Assembly (NCBI RefSeq): GCF_016651105.1
Contig: NZ_JAEKEL010000001.1
Coordinates: forward strand, 2,284,001 to 2,348,000
Length of the DNA: 64,000 nucleotides
Direction: 5' to 3'
Source: Pseudomonas sp. TH15
GTDB lineage: Bacteria; Pseudomonadota; Gammaproteobacteria; Pseudomonadales; Pseudomonadaceae
Shown: positions 16,896-25,993 of the stretch, piece after piece
How positions within the stretch are numbered: position 1 is the stretch's first letter
How the letters are laid out: each line of letters starts with the position of its first letter
The notes under the pieces: model-generated
Told to the model about the DNA's origin: nothing
The model's database searches: none
What the model saw: only the letters and a program-made list of their open reading frames with translations
Position numbers and translations under genes: made by a program

Positions 16896-17018
16896 GTGCG
16901 CAAGAAGTTGCGCAGTACTGCGCAACTTCTTGCGCACTCGTCTACAGGCCACGTGGGACGTGGGTTGTAGAGGCGTTGATAGATGAAAATCGAAAATAAG
17001 TGCGCAACTTCTTGCGCA
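16896..17018. promoter_or_regulatory. Three dyad sites TGCGCAA-N4-TTGCGCA upstream of hcp (putative enhancer-binding sites)
   Basis: Copies at 16897-16914, 16919-16936 and 17001-17018. The first two plus one base on each side form a perfect 42-bp palindrome (16896-16937) around GTAC. Start-to-start spacings are 22 bp and 82 bp, about 2 and 8 helical turns, so the sites lie on one DNA face. They are ~90-210 bp upstream of the candidate sigma-54 promoter. No T-tract follows, so they are not a terminator. The rest of 16727-17251 holds the hcp leader and the wspA leader; I see no gene in it. Confidence 0.65.
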
Positions 17019-17251
17019 CAATGGCTCGTGGCCATCATCGCGAAGAAGCCGTCCGTTCAGAAATGACCGATCCAGCGCCCCTTTCTGCCAATCCGTCACT
17101 GGTCAGTTGCACCTCGCTTGCTGGAAAGTCCCTGTCCAGAGCCCGCCCCGGTTTAACCTCGATGGGCGCGAGGGTTAAAAAGCGTCTTATAAATGAAACA
17201 CCGCCCTCAGCTATACTCCCCAGCATTTGAAAATGGCCCCGAGGACATACT

Positions 17252-18874
17252 GTGAAGAACTGGACGTTGCGCCAACGCATCTTGGCGAGCTTTGCGGTCA
17301 TTATTGCCATCATGCTGCTGATGGTCATGGTCTCGTTCTCCAGTCTGCTGAAGATTGAGTCCAGCGAGGAAACGGTCCGAACGGATGCAGCGCCGGGGGT
17401 GTATTACAGTTCGATGATTCGCAGCGCCTGGGTCGACAGCTATCTGCAGACTCAGGAGTTGCTCGGCCTCAAGGAAGGCGAAGGCATCAGCAGCGAAGAC
17501 GCCGCCGAGTTCAAGTCCTTTGAGAGCCGTCTGCTGGAGCAGATGGAGAATTACCGCAAGACCATGGCGACCGATGAGGATCGCACTGAGTTCGCCGCGT
17601 TCGAGAAGTACCACGATAACTACATGCAGATTCAGGACGCGGTGCTCGATTTGCACAAACGCAACCTGGAAGCCGATGCGGTGAAATTGTTCAATGAGAA
17701 GCTCTCGCCAGCGTGGTACACCGGTCGCACGAAACTCAACGACATCATCGGCGAAAACAAGAAAGTCGCTGATCAGGCCATGGCCAATATCGACGATGCC
17801 GTGTCCGCGGCAAAAATCAGCATGGGCCTCTCTTTGCTGGTCGCGATTCTCGCCGCCGGTCTCTGTGGCCTGCTACTGATGCGCGCGATCACGGCACCAA
17901 TGAGCCGCATCGTGCAGATCCTCGAAATCATGCGTACCGGTGACCTCAGCAGCCGCCTGAACCTCGATCGCAAGGACGAGTTCGGCGCGGTGCAAACCGG
18001 CTTCAACGACATGATGACCGATCTGACCTCGCTGGTGTCCCAGGCTCAGCGTTCGTCGGTGCAGGTCACCACCTCGGTCACTGAAATCGCCGCCACCTCC
18101 AAGCAACAACAAGCCACCGCCACCGAAACTGCCGCCACCACCACTGAAATCGGTGCGACGTCCCGTGAAATCGCCGCCACGTCCCGTGACCTGGTGCGCA
18201 CCATGACAGAAGTCTCCACGGCCGCCGATCAGGCCTCGGTGCTGGCCGGTTCCGGGCAGCAAGGCCTGGCGCGGATGGAAGACACCATGCACTCGGTGAT
18301 GGGCGCGGCCGATCTGGTCAACGCCAAACTGGCGATCCTCAACGAGAAGGCCGGCAACATCAACCAAGTGGTCGTGACCATCGTCAAGGTCGCCGACCAG
18401 ACCAACCTGCTGTCGCTGAACGCGGCCATCGAGGCCGAGAAGGCCGGTGAGTACGGTCGCGGTTTTGCCGTGGTCGCCACCGAAGTGCGACGTCTGGCGG
18501 ACCAGACCGCCGTCGCCACGTATGACATCGAGCAGATGGTCCGCGAGATTCAGTCGGCGGTGTCGGCCGGGGTTATGGGTATGGACAAGTTCTCCGAAGA
18601 AGTGCGTCGCGGCATGTCCGAAGTGCAGCAGGTCGGTGAGCAGCTGTCGCAGATCATCCATCAGGTTCAGGCGCTGGCGCCGCGAGTGTTGATGGTCAAT
18701 GAAGGCATGCAGGCCCAGGCCACCGGCGCCGAACAGATCAACCATGCGCTGGTGCAATTGGGCGATGCCAGCAGCCAGACCGTCGAGTCCTTGCGCCAGG
18801 CCAGTTTCGCCATTGACGAACTGAGCCAGGTGGCCGTCGGGCTGCGTGGTGGCGTCTCGCGATTCAAAGTCTGA
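17252..18874 (+). CDS. wspA: WspA, surface-sensing methyl-accepting chemotaxis protein
   Basis: 540 residues from a GTG at 17252 with CGAGG upstream. TM1 spans about residues 11-33 and TM2 about 190-212, enclosing a periplasmic four-helix sensor; a HAMP domain and a long signalling coiled coil follow, with the tip motif EKAGEYGRGFAVVATEVRRLAD near residue 396. WspA detects surface contact and drives WspE phosphorylation of WspR, raising c-di-GMP. The identification rests on the full wspABCDEFR order that follows. It ends by overlapping wspB. Confidence 0.93.
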   Translation: MKNWTLRQRILASFAVIIAIMLLMVMVSFSSLLKIESSEETVRTDAAPGVYYSSMIRSAWVDSYLQTQELLGLKEGEGISSEDAAEFKSFESRLLEQMENYRKTMATDEDRTEFAAFEKYHDNYMQIQDAVLDLHKRNLEADAVKLFNEKLSPAWYTGRTKLNDIIGENKKVADQAMANIDDAVSAAKISMGLSLLVAILAAGLCGLLLMRAITAPMSRIVQILEIMRTGDLSSRLNLDRKDEFGAVQTGFNDMMTDLTSLVSQAQRSSVQVTTSVTEIAATSKQQQATATETAATTTEIGATSREIAATSRDLVRTMTEVSTAADQASVLAGSGQQGLARMEDTMHSVMGAADLVNAKLAILNEKAGNINQVVVTIVKVADQTNLLSLNAAIEAEKAGEYGRGFAVVATEVRRLADQTAVATYDIEQMVREIQSAVSAGVMGMDKFSEEVRRGMSEVQQVGEQLSQIIHQVQALAPRVLMVNEGMQAQATGAEQINHALVQLGDASSQTVESLRQASFAIDELSQVAVGLRGGVSRFKV

Positions 18875-19404
18875 TGAGCGAACTCACGGCCAAACGCACT
18901 GCCGTGGCACCGGCCAGACAGGCGCTTTTCCTGGTGTTTCGCGTCGGTAACGAGCGTTACGCACTGCAAGCCATTGAGGTAGCCGAAGTGCTGCCGCGCC
19001 TGCCGTTGAAGCCGATTGCCCAGGCCCCGGCCTGGGTCGCCGGAGTATTCGCCTATCGCGGTGCAGTGGTGCCGGTGATCGACCTCAGTGCACTGACCTT
19101 CGGCCAACCGGCGCAGGCCCGCACCAGCACGCGGCTGGTGCTGGTGCACTACCGACCGGATGAAACCACGCCTGCGCGATTGCTCGGTCTGATCCTGGAA
19201 CAGGCTACCGATACCGTGCGCTGCAACCCGGCGGATTTTCAGCCTTATGGCCTGGACAACCGCCAGGCGCCGTACCTCGGTCCGGTGCGCAAGGATGCTC
19301 AAGGCTTGCTGCAATGGGTCAGGGTTGCCGATCTGCTCGATGATCAAGTCCGGGCGCTGCTGTTTCCGTCGCAGCCTCTGGACCTCCTTGAGGAGCGGCC
19401 ATGA
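18874..19404 (+). CDS. wspB: WspB, CheW-like coupling protein
   Basis: 176 residues of CheW fold: LFLVFRVGNERYALQAIEV, PLKPIAQAPAWVAGVFAYRG, VVPVIDL. It couples the receptor WspA to the kinase WspE. ATG at 18874 shares a base with the wspA TGA (TGATG), so translation is coupled. It is one of two CheW-type proteins in the operon, the other being WspD. Confidence 0.92.
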   Translation: MSELTAKRTAVAPARQALFLVFRVGNERYALQAIEVAEVLPRLPLKPIAQAPAWVAGVFAYRGAVVPVIDLSALTFGQPAQARTSTRLVLVHYRPDETTPARLLGLILEQATDTVRCNPADFQPYGLDNRQAPYLGPVRKDAQGLLQWVRVADLLDDQVRALLFPSQPLDLLEERP

Positions 19405-20672
19405 GCAGCGATCAGCGGTTTTTCGATTTTCTCAAGGATCGCATCGGCCTCGATGTCGCCTCAGTGGGGCCGGCCATCATTGAGCGTGCCGTGCGTCAGC
19501 GCATGACGGCAGCCTATGCGCTGACGGCCGACGAGTACTGGCAGACTTTGCAAGGCTCGCGGGACGAGCAACAGGCGCTGATCGAAGGGGTGATCGTCCC
19601 GGAGACCTGGTTTTTCCGTTACCCGGAATCCTTCGCCACCCTGGCGAAACTGGCGGCCAAACGTCTGGCCGACCTCAACAATATGCGCGCCCTGCGGATT
19701 CTCAGTCTGCCGTGCTCCACCGGCGAAGAGCCGTACTCGATTGCCATGGCGCTGCTGGATGCAGGCCTCAAACCTCATCAATTCAAGGTCGAAGGCATGG
19801 ATGTCAGTCCGCTTTCGGTGGAGAAGGCCAAGCGCGCGTTGTATTTCAAGAACTCCTTTCGTGGTCAGGACATCGCGTATCGCGAGCGGCATTTCAGCGC
19901 CGAAGACGAAGGCTATCGACTCAGCGAGCGGGTGCTGGAACAAGTCCGCTTGCAGGTCGGCAATCTGCTCGATCCGGCCTTGCTGGCCAGCGAACCGCCC
20001 TATGATTTTGTGTTCTGTCGCAACCTGCTGATCTATTTCGACCAGCCGACCCAGCAACAAGTCTTCGAAGTGCTCAAACGCCTGACCCATGTGGACGGCG
20101 TGCTGTTTATCGGCCCGGCCGAAGGCAGCTTGCTCGGACGTTTCGGCATGCGCTCGATCGGCATCCCGCAGTCGTTTGCCTTCAGCCGCCAAAGCGCGCC
20201 GGAGCCCGAGCCTTTTCCGGCCTTCGCTCCAACTGCGCTGCCGGTGCGTCAACCGGTGCGCAGCGTGATCCCGCCACCGGTACGCAGCCGTCCGTTCGCT
20301 AATGTCGCACCGCTGCCCAATACCGTGAAAACGGCCAATCCCGACGCCGCGACGCTGCTGGCGAACATCGCCGCCCTGGCCAACGAAGGCAAAAGTGCCG
20401 AGGCTCGTGCCGCGTGTGAAAGTTATCTGCGCAGCCACGAACCGGTCGCCCAAGTATTTTATTGGCTGGGACTGCTCAGCGATGTTGCCGGCCGTGCGCT
20501 TGAAGCCCAGGGTTTCTATCGCAAAGCGTTGTACCTCGAACCGCAACACCCCGATGCCTTGATGCACCTGGCTGCCTTGCTGCAATCGCTGGGCGACACC
20601 GCGGGCGCCAGACGATTGCAGGAACGTGCCGCCCGCAGCGAGCGTGCCGCCGACAGTGAGCGTAAACGATGA
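19401..20672 (+). CDS. wspC: WspC, CheR-type methyltransferase with a C-terminal TPR-like region
   Basis: 423 residues. The CheR domain has an N-terminal helical part and a SAM-binding core (LRILSLPCSTGEEPYSIAM, YDFVFCRNLLIYFD). A Pro-rich linker (about 270-310) leads to a TPR-like tail (VAQVFYWLGLLSDVAGR, PQHPDALMHLAALLQSLGD). It methylates WspA and opposes WspF for adaptation. The start overlaps wspB by 4 nt. Confidence 0.92.
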   Translation: MSSDQRFFDFLKDRIGLDVASVGPAIIERAVRQRMTAAYALTADEYWQTLQGSRDEQQALIEGVIVPETWFFRYPESFATLAKLAAKRLADLNNMRALRILSLPCSTGEEPYSIAMALLDAGLKPHQFKVEGMDVSPLSVEKAKRALYFKNSFRGQDIAYRERHFSAEDEGYRLSERVLEQVRLQVGNLLDPALLASEPPYDFVFCRNLLIYFDQPTQQQVFEVLKRLTHVDGVLFIGPAEGSLLGRFGMRSIGIPQSFAFSRQSAPEPEPFPAFAPTALPVRQPVRSVIPPPVRSRPFANVAPLPNTVKTANPDAATLLANIAALANEGKSAEARAACESYLRSHEPVAQVFYWLGLLSDVAGRALEAQGFYRKALYLEPQHPDALMHLAALLQSLGDTAGARRLQERAARSERAADSERKR

Positions 20673-21352
20673 GCGTCTCCGACACCTTGAGCGTCACCCA
20701 TGAAGATGCCCAGGCCATCGACGACTGCTGGAACCGCATCGGTATCCACGGCGACAAGTCCTGCCCGCTGCTGAGCGAGCATATTCACTGCCGAAATTGC
20801 GCGGTGTATTCGGCCGCCGCCACCCGCTTGCTCGACCGTTACGCCTTGCAGCAGGAAGATCGCGAGCAGGTGTTGACGGTGGTCGAAACCGACGTCAAAA
20901 CCCGTTCGCTGCTGATGTTCCGCCTCGGCGAAGAATGGCTGGGCCTGGCCACTCGCAGTCTGGTTGAAGTGGCGCCGCTGCAAACCATTCACTCCTTGCC
21001 GCACCAGCGCTCCCGGGCTTTGCTCGGCGTGGCGAATGTGCGCGGGGCTTTGGTGGCGTGCCTGTCGCTGGTGGAATTGCTGGGGCTCGACGCCACGAAT
21101 AATGTGTCTTCCGGTGCGCGGGTAATGCCGCGGATGTTGATCATCGCCGCCCGGGGTGGCCCGGTGGTGGTGCCGGTCGACGAAGTGGACGGGATTCACG
21201 CCATCGACGAACGCATCCTCGATGCCGCGTCGCAATCCGGGACCGAGGCCAGCGCCAAGTACACCCGTGGCGTGTTGCAATTCAAAGGTCGCAGCCTGCG
21301 TTGGCTGGATGAAGAACAGCTGCTGTCCGCCGTGACCCGGAGCCTCACATGA
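20669..21352 (+). CDS. wspD: WspD, CheW-like coupling protein with an N-terminal extension
   Basis: 227 residues. About 70 residues precede the CheW domain and include three Cys in CWNRIGIHGDKSCPLLSEHI and CRNC, a pattern usual in WspD. The CheW fold follows (LMFRLGEEWLGLATRSLVEV, LPHQRSRALLGVANVRGALV). It links WspA and WspE. The ATG overlaps the wspC stop by 4 nt. Confidence 0.92.
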   Translation: MSVSDTLSVTHEDAQAIDDCWNRIGIHGDKSCPLLSEHIHCRNCAVYSAAATRLLDRYALQQEDREQVLTVVETDVKTRSLLMFRLGEEWLGLATRSLVEVAPLQTIHSLPHQRSRALLGVANVRGALVACLSLVELLGLDATNNVSSGARVMPRMLIIAARGGPVVVPVDEVDGIHAIDERILDAASQSGTEASAKYTRGVLQFKGRSLRWLDEEQLLSAVTRSLT

Positions 21353-23640
21353 CCCCCGAGCAAATGCGCGACGCCTCTTTGCTGGAACTGTTCAGCCTCG
21401 AAGCCGAGGCCCAGACCCAAGTGCTGAGCGCCGGCCTGTTGGCCCTGGAGCGCGATCCGACCCAGGCCGATCACCTGGAATCGTGCATGCGCGCGGCCCA
21501 CTCGCTCAAGGGCGCGGCGCGGATTGTCGGCGTGGATGCCGGGGTCAGCGTGTCTCACGTGATGGAGGATTGCCTGGTCAGCGCTCAGGAAGGGCGCCTC
21601 TATCTGCGGCCCGAGCATATCGACGCGTTGTTGCAGGGCACTGACCTGTTGATGCGTATCGCGACGCCGAGCAATACACCGTCGGCGGTGGAAATTGATG
21701 CCTATGTAGCGCTGATGGGGCGATTGCTCGACCCGATGGCACTGGCGCCGCCGATCAGCACGCCGATTGCGCCGTTTATGGCCGAGCTTCAGTTGGAGCC
21801 ACCAACCGTCGAGCCGATCGCCCCGGTCGTCGAACCGCTGGCCGTCGCGCCCGCCGAGCCGCCACGCAAGGCCAAACGCACCACCGAAAACGGTGAGCGC
21901 GTGCTGCGGGTCACCGCCGAACGGCTGAACAGCCTGCTCGACCTGTCGAGCAAATCCCTGGTGGAAACCCTGCGGCTCAAACCGCACCTGGCCACCATGC
22001 AGCGCCTCAAACGCATGCAGAGCAACGGCTTACGGGCCTTGGAAAACCTCAATGTCCACCTCAAGGACCATGCCTTGAGCCTGGAAGCCCAAGAGGCTCT
22101 TGAGGATGCGCGCCGACTGCTGACTGAATCCCAGCAACTGCTGGTGGAAAAAAACGCCGAACTCGATGAATTCGCCTGGCATGCCAGTCAACGCGCCCAA
22201 GTGTTGTACGACACGGCGCTGGCCTGTCGCATGCGACCGTTTGCCGACGTGCTGACCGGGCAGGTGCGGATGGTCCGAGACCTCGGTCGCGACCTGGGCA
22301 AACAGGTTCGCCTGGAGATCGAAGGCGAGAAGACTCAGGTCGACCGCGACGTCCTGGAAAAACTCGAAGCGCCGTTGACGCACTTGCTGCGCAACGCTGT
22401 GGACCATGGCATCGAAACCCCGGAACAACGGCTGCTGGCGGGGAAGCCGGCGGAAGGTTTGATCCGTCTGCGTGCATCCCATCAAGCCGGTCTGCTGGTG
22501 CTGGAACTGAGTGACGACGGCAATGGCGTTGACCTGGAAAAAGTCCGTCGCAGCATCATTGAGCGGCAGTTGTCCCCGACCGAAACCGCTGCGCAGTTAA
22601 GCGAAGAGGAGCTGCTGACGTTCCTGTTCCTGCCGGGTTTCAGCCTGCGGGACAAGGTCAGCGAAGTCTCCGGGCGCGGCGTCGGGCTGGACGCGGTTCA
22701 GCACATGGTCCGGCAGTTGCGCGGCGCGGTGGTGCTGGAGCAGACGGCGGGCGAGGGCAGCCGCTTCCATCTGGAAGTGCCGCTGACCCTGTCGGTGGTC
22801 CGCAGCCTGGTGGTCGAAGTCGGCGACGAGGCCTATGCCTTCCCGTTGGCGCACATCGAGCGGATGTGCGATCTGGAACCCGAAGACATCGTCCAGCTCG
22901 AAGGCCGCCAGCACTTCTGGTACGAAGGCCGGCATGTCGGGCTGGTCGCGGCCAGTCAGTTGTTGCAGCGCCCGGCGAGCCAGAACAGCCAGCAAACCCT
23001 CAAGGTCGTGGTGATTCGCGAGCGTGATGCGATCTATGGCGTGGCGGTCGAACGCTTTATTGGCGAGCGGACCTTGGTCGTATTGCCGCTGGATGAGCGG
23101 CTGGGCAAGATTCAGGACATTTCCGCCGGGGCGTTGCTCGACGACGGTTCGGTGGTGTTGATCGTTGATGTCGAAGACATGCTGCGCTCGGTGGACAAAC
23201 TGCTCAACACCGGGCGTCTGGAACGCATTGCCCGGCACAGCAACCAGGTCGCAGAAGTGGCGCGCAAGCGGATTCTGGTGGTGGACGATTCCCTGACCGT
23301 TCGCGAGTTGCAGCGCAAGCTGCTGCTCAATCGCGGCTACGACGTGGCCGTGGCGGTGGACGGTATGGATGGCTGGAACGCCCTGCGTTCGGAGGATTTC
23401 GATCTGTTGATCACCGACATCGATATGCCGCGCATGGACGGCATCGAACTGGTGTCTTTATTGCGCCGGGACAACCGTTTGCAATCGTTGCCGGTTATGG
23501 TGGTGTCCTACAAGGATCGTGAAGAAGACCGTCGTCGTGGACTGGACGCCGGAGCCGACTATTATCTAGCCAAAGCCAGTTTTCATGACGATGCCCTGCT
23601 TGATGCAGTGGTTGAGCTCATCGGAGGAGCACGGGCATGA
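21349..23640 (+). CDS. wspE: WspE, hybrid CheA histidine kinase with receiver domain
   Basis: 763 residues in the order Hpt (phospho-acceptor His51 in AAHSLKGAAR), Pro/Ala-rich linker (~120-180), dimerisation helices, HATPase (LLRNAVDHGIE, LELSDDGNGVD, VSGRGVGLDAV), CheW-like regulatory domain, and a C-terminal receiver (ILVVDDSLTVRE, LLITDIDMPRMDG with acceptor Asp near 689, conserved VVSYKD). It phosphorylates WspR and WspF. It overlaps wspD by 4 nt. Confidence 0.94.
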   Translation: MTPEQMRDASLLELFSLEAEAQTQVLSAGLLALERDPTQADHLESCMRAAHSLKGAARIVGVDAGVSVSHVMEDCLVSAQEGRLYLRPEHIDALLQGTDLLMRIATPSNTPSAVEIDAYVALMGRLLDPMALAPPISTPIAPFMAELQLEPPTVEPIAPVVEPLAVAPAEPPRKAKRTTENGERVLRVTAERLNSLLDLSSKSLVETLRLKPHLATMQRLKRMQSNGLRALENLNVHLKDHALSLEAQEALEDARRLLTESQQLLVEKNAELDEFAWHASQRAQVLYDTALACRMRPFADVLTGQVRMVRDLGRDLGKQVRLEIEGEKTQVDRDVLEKLEAPLTHLLRNAVDHGIETPEQRLLAGKPAEGLIRLRASHQAGLLVLELSDDGNGVDLEKVRRSIIERQLSPTETAAQLSEEELLTFLFLPGFSLRDKVSEVSGRGVGLDAVQHMVRQLRGAVVLEQTAGEGSRFHLEVPLTLSVVRSLVVEVGDEAYAFPLAHIERMCDLEPEDIVQLEGRQHFWYEGRHVGLVAASQLLQRPASQNSQQTLKVVVIRERDAIYGVAVERFIGERTLVVLPLDERLGKIQDISAGALLDDGSVVLIVDVEDMLRSVDKLLNTGRLERIARHSNQVAEVARKRILVVDDSLTVRELQRKLLLNRGYDVAVAVDGMDGWNALRSEDFDLLITDIDMPRMDGIELVSLLRRDNRLQSLPVMVVSYKDREEDRRRGLDAGADYYLAKASFHDDALLDAVVELIGGARA

Positions 23641-24647
23641 AAATCGCTATCGTCAACGACATGCCCCTGGCGGTAGAGGCCCTGCGCCGGGCCTTGGCAT
23701 TTGAACCGGCGCATCAGGTGATCTGGGTCGCCAGCAACGGGGCCGAGGCGGTGCAACGTTGTGCCGAATACACTCCGGACCTGATCCTGATGGACCTGAT
23801 CATGCCGGTGATGGATGGCGTGGAGGCGACCCGGCGAATCATGGCCGAAACCCCGTGCGCGATCGTGATTGTCACCATCGACCGCCAGCAGAACGTGCAC
23901 CGGGTGTTCGAAGCCATGGGCCACGGCGCGCTGGACGTGGTCGATACGCCGGCCATCGGTGCCGGCAATGCCGCAGAGGCGGCGGCGCCGTTGCTGCGCA
24001 AGATTTTGAACATTGGCTGGCTGATCGGCGACAAGGGTAACCGGGTGCGCTCGGCGCCGAGCCCGTTGCGCCACTCGGGTTCCCGGCAAAAACTGGTCGC
24101 CATCGGTTCGTCTGCGGGCGGGCCGGCGGCGCTGGAAATCTTGCTCAAGGGCCTGCCGCGGGATTTTTCGGCGGCCATCGTGTTGGTGCAGCACGTGGAC
24201 CAGGTGTTCGCCGCCGGCATGGCCGAATGGCTCAGCAGTGCCAGCGGCCTCAACGTGCGCCTGGCTCAGGAAGGCGAGTCGCCGCAGGCCGGCACGGTGT
24301 TGCTGGCCGGCACCAACCACCATATTCGCTTGTTGAAAAACGGGACGCTGGCCTACACCGCCGAACCGGTCAACGAGATTTACCGGCCCTCGATCGATGT
24401 GTTTTTCGAGAGTGTGGCCAGTTACTGGAACGGCGACGCCGTGGGCGTTTTGCTGACCGGCATGGGCCGCGATGGTGCGCAGGGGCTTAAACTCATGCGC
24501 CAACAGGGCTACCTGACCATCGCTCAGGACCAGAACAGCAGTGCGGTGTACGGCATGCCGAAAGCGGCTGCGGCCATCGACGCCGCCGTGGAAATTCGCC
24601 CACTGGACAAGATAGCGCCACGATTGCTGGATATTTTCCCAAAATGA
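23637..24647 (+). CDS. wspF: WspF, CheB-type methylesterase
   Basis: 336 residues: receiver domain with Asp53 (LILMDLIMPVMDGVEATRR) and a CheB catalytic domain with Ser in AIGSSAGGPAAL (~158), His in VLVQHVDQVF (~186) and Asp in TGMGRDGAQG (~280). It demethylates WspA and resets the pathway. Loss-of-function wspF mutations lock Wsp on and give wrinkly colonies in pseudomonads; this copy is intact across its length. It overlaps wspE by 4 nt. Confidence 0.93.
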   Translation: MKIAIVNDMPLAVEALRRALAFEPAHQVIWVASNGAEAVQRCAEYTPDLILMDLIMPVMDGVEATRRIMAETPCAIVIVTIDRQQNVHRVFEAMGHGALDVVDTPAIGAGNAAEAAAPLLRKILNIGWLIGDKGNRVRSAPSPLRHSGSRQKLVAIGSSAGGPAALEILLKGLPRDFSAAIVLVQHVDQVFAAGMAEWLSSASGLNVRLAQEGESPQAGTVLLAGTNHHIRLLKNGTLAYTAEPVNEIYRPSIDVFFESVASYWNGDAVGVLLTGMGRDGAQGLKLMRQQGYLTIAQDQNSSAVYGMPKAAAAIDAAVEIRPLDKIAPRLLDIFPK

Positions 24648-24695
24648 AGGCTTTTCACAGCAATCCTGGCCCAAGTAGTACTCAGGTGACCGCAC

Positions 24696-25697
24696 ATGAA
24701 TGACTTACAGCTCGACGACTTCAAAACCGACGAAAACGCCGCGATGGTGTTGTTGGTGGACGATCAGGCGATGATCGGCGAGGCCGTTCGGCGCGGTCTG
24801 GCGAATCAGGAAAACATCGACTTCCACTTCTGCGCCGACCCGCACCAAGCCATCGCCCAGGCGATTCGGATCAAGCCGACGGTGATCCTTCAGGATCTGG
24901 TGATGCCCGGCCTCGACGGCTTGAGCCTGGTGCGCGAATACCGCAATCACCCGGCGACCAAGGACATTCCGATCATCGTCCTGTCGACCAAGGAAGACCC
25001 GCTGATCAAAAGCGCGGCGTTCGCGGCCGGGGCCAACGATTACCTGGTGAAGCTGCCGGACAACATTGAACTGGTGGCGCGCATCCGCTATCACTCACGC
25101 TCCTACATGACTTTGTTGCAGCGCGACGCGGCTTACCGCGCATTGCGTGTCAGCCAGCAGCAGTTGCTCGACACCAACCTGGTGCTGCAACGCCTGATGA
25201 ACTCCGACGGCCTGACCGGCCTGTCGAACCGCCGGCACTTCGACGAATACCTGGAACTGGAGTGGCGCCGTTCCCTGCGAGACCAGACTCAACTGTCGCT
25301 GTTGATGATCGATGTGGACTACTTCAAGTCCTACAACGACAGCTTCGGCCACCTGGAAGGCGACGAAGCCCTGCGTAAAGTCGCCACGGCGATTCGCGAC
25401 GCCAGCGCCCGGCCTTCGGACTTGCCGGCCCGTTATGGTGGCGAAGAATTTGCGCTGGTGTTGCCCAATACCTCGCCGGGCGGCGCGCGGCTGGTGGCGG
25501 AAAAACTCCGTCAGACGGTCGCGGCGCTGAAGATTCCGCATGTGTTCCCGGTGGAAGGGTCGAACCTGACCATCAGCATTGGCCTGTCGACCATCACCCC
25601 GCAACAGGGCAGCGATTGCCGGCAATTGATCTCGGCGGCGGACAAGGGGCTGTATCTGGCGAAGAACAATGGGCGTAATCAGGTGGGGATTGAGTAG
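24696..25697 (+). CDS. wspR: WspR, response-regulator diguanylate cyclase
   Basis: 333 residues. Receiver domain with Asp67 ([13 protein letters not shown]), a helical linker, and a GGDEF domain with the active motif RYGGEEFAL (~248-252). The product-inhibition I-site RPSD sits five residues before the motif. It makes c-di-GMP when phosphorylated by WspE. It is the only wsp junction that does not overlap: 48 bp separate it from wspF. A REP pair follows. Confidence 0.94.
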   Translation: MNDLQLDDFKTDENAAMVLLVDDQAMIGEAVRRGLANQENIDFHFCADPHQAIAQAIRIKPTVILQDLVMPGLDGLSLVREYRNHPATKDIPIIVLSTKEDPLIKSAAFAAGANDYLVKLPDNIELVARIRYHSRSYMTLLQRDAAYRALRVSQQQLLDTNLVLQRLMNSDGLTGLSNRRHFDEYLELEWRRSLRDQTQLSLLMIDVDYFKSYNDSFGHLEGDEALRKVATAIRDASARPSDLPARYGGEEFALVLPNTSPGGARLVAEKLRQTVAALKIPHVFPVEGSNLTISIGLSTITPQQGSDCRQLISAADKGLYLAKNNGRNQVGIE

Positions 25698-25735
25698 CGG
25701 GTGGCTTGAGCGAAGTTCTCCAGCCTAGCGCATCC

Positions 25736-25876
25736 TGTGGCGAGGGGGCTTGCCCCCGTTCGGCTGCGAAGCAGTCGTGAAACCTGATTGCAGGGTATGA
25801 CTGGAAGAATGCAGGGGGCCGCTTCGCGACCTAACGGGGGCAAGCCCCCTCGCCACAGCAAGCTCCCTCGCCACAG
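25736..25876. repeat. REP pair, GTGGCGAGGGGGCTTGCCCCC class
   Basis: An outward arm TGTGGCGAGGGGGCTTGCC at 25736 and its inverted partner ending at 25857 flank a ~70-bp core; a truncated third arm (AGCTCCCTCGCCACA) follows. It lies between wspR and prfB. Pairs of the same class are at 31561 and 33017. Confidence 0.85.
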
Positions 25877-25993
25877 ATTTACTCGGCGTTCGCTTTAATC
25901 ATTCACCCCTAAAGCGCCAGGCGGGCTGCCGTGACAGCTTGATTACGTTATACTCGCCGGCTTTCAAAAGTTCGCCAACGAGTGCTGCCCGCC

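Noticed and set aside
16896..16937. Terminator or replication-type palindrome upstream of hcp
   Set aside because: No T-tract on either strand, and a third separate copy of the same dyad 82 bp away on the same helical face points to protein binding sites instead.
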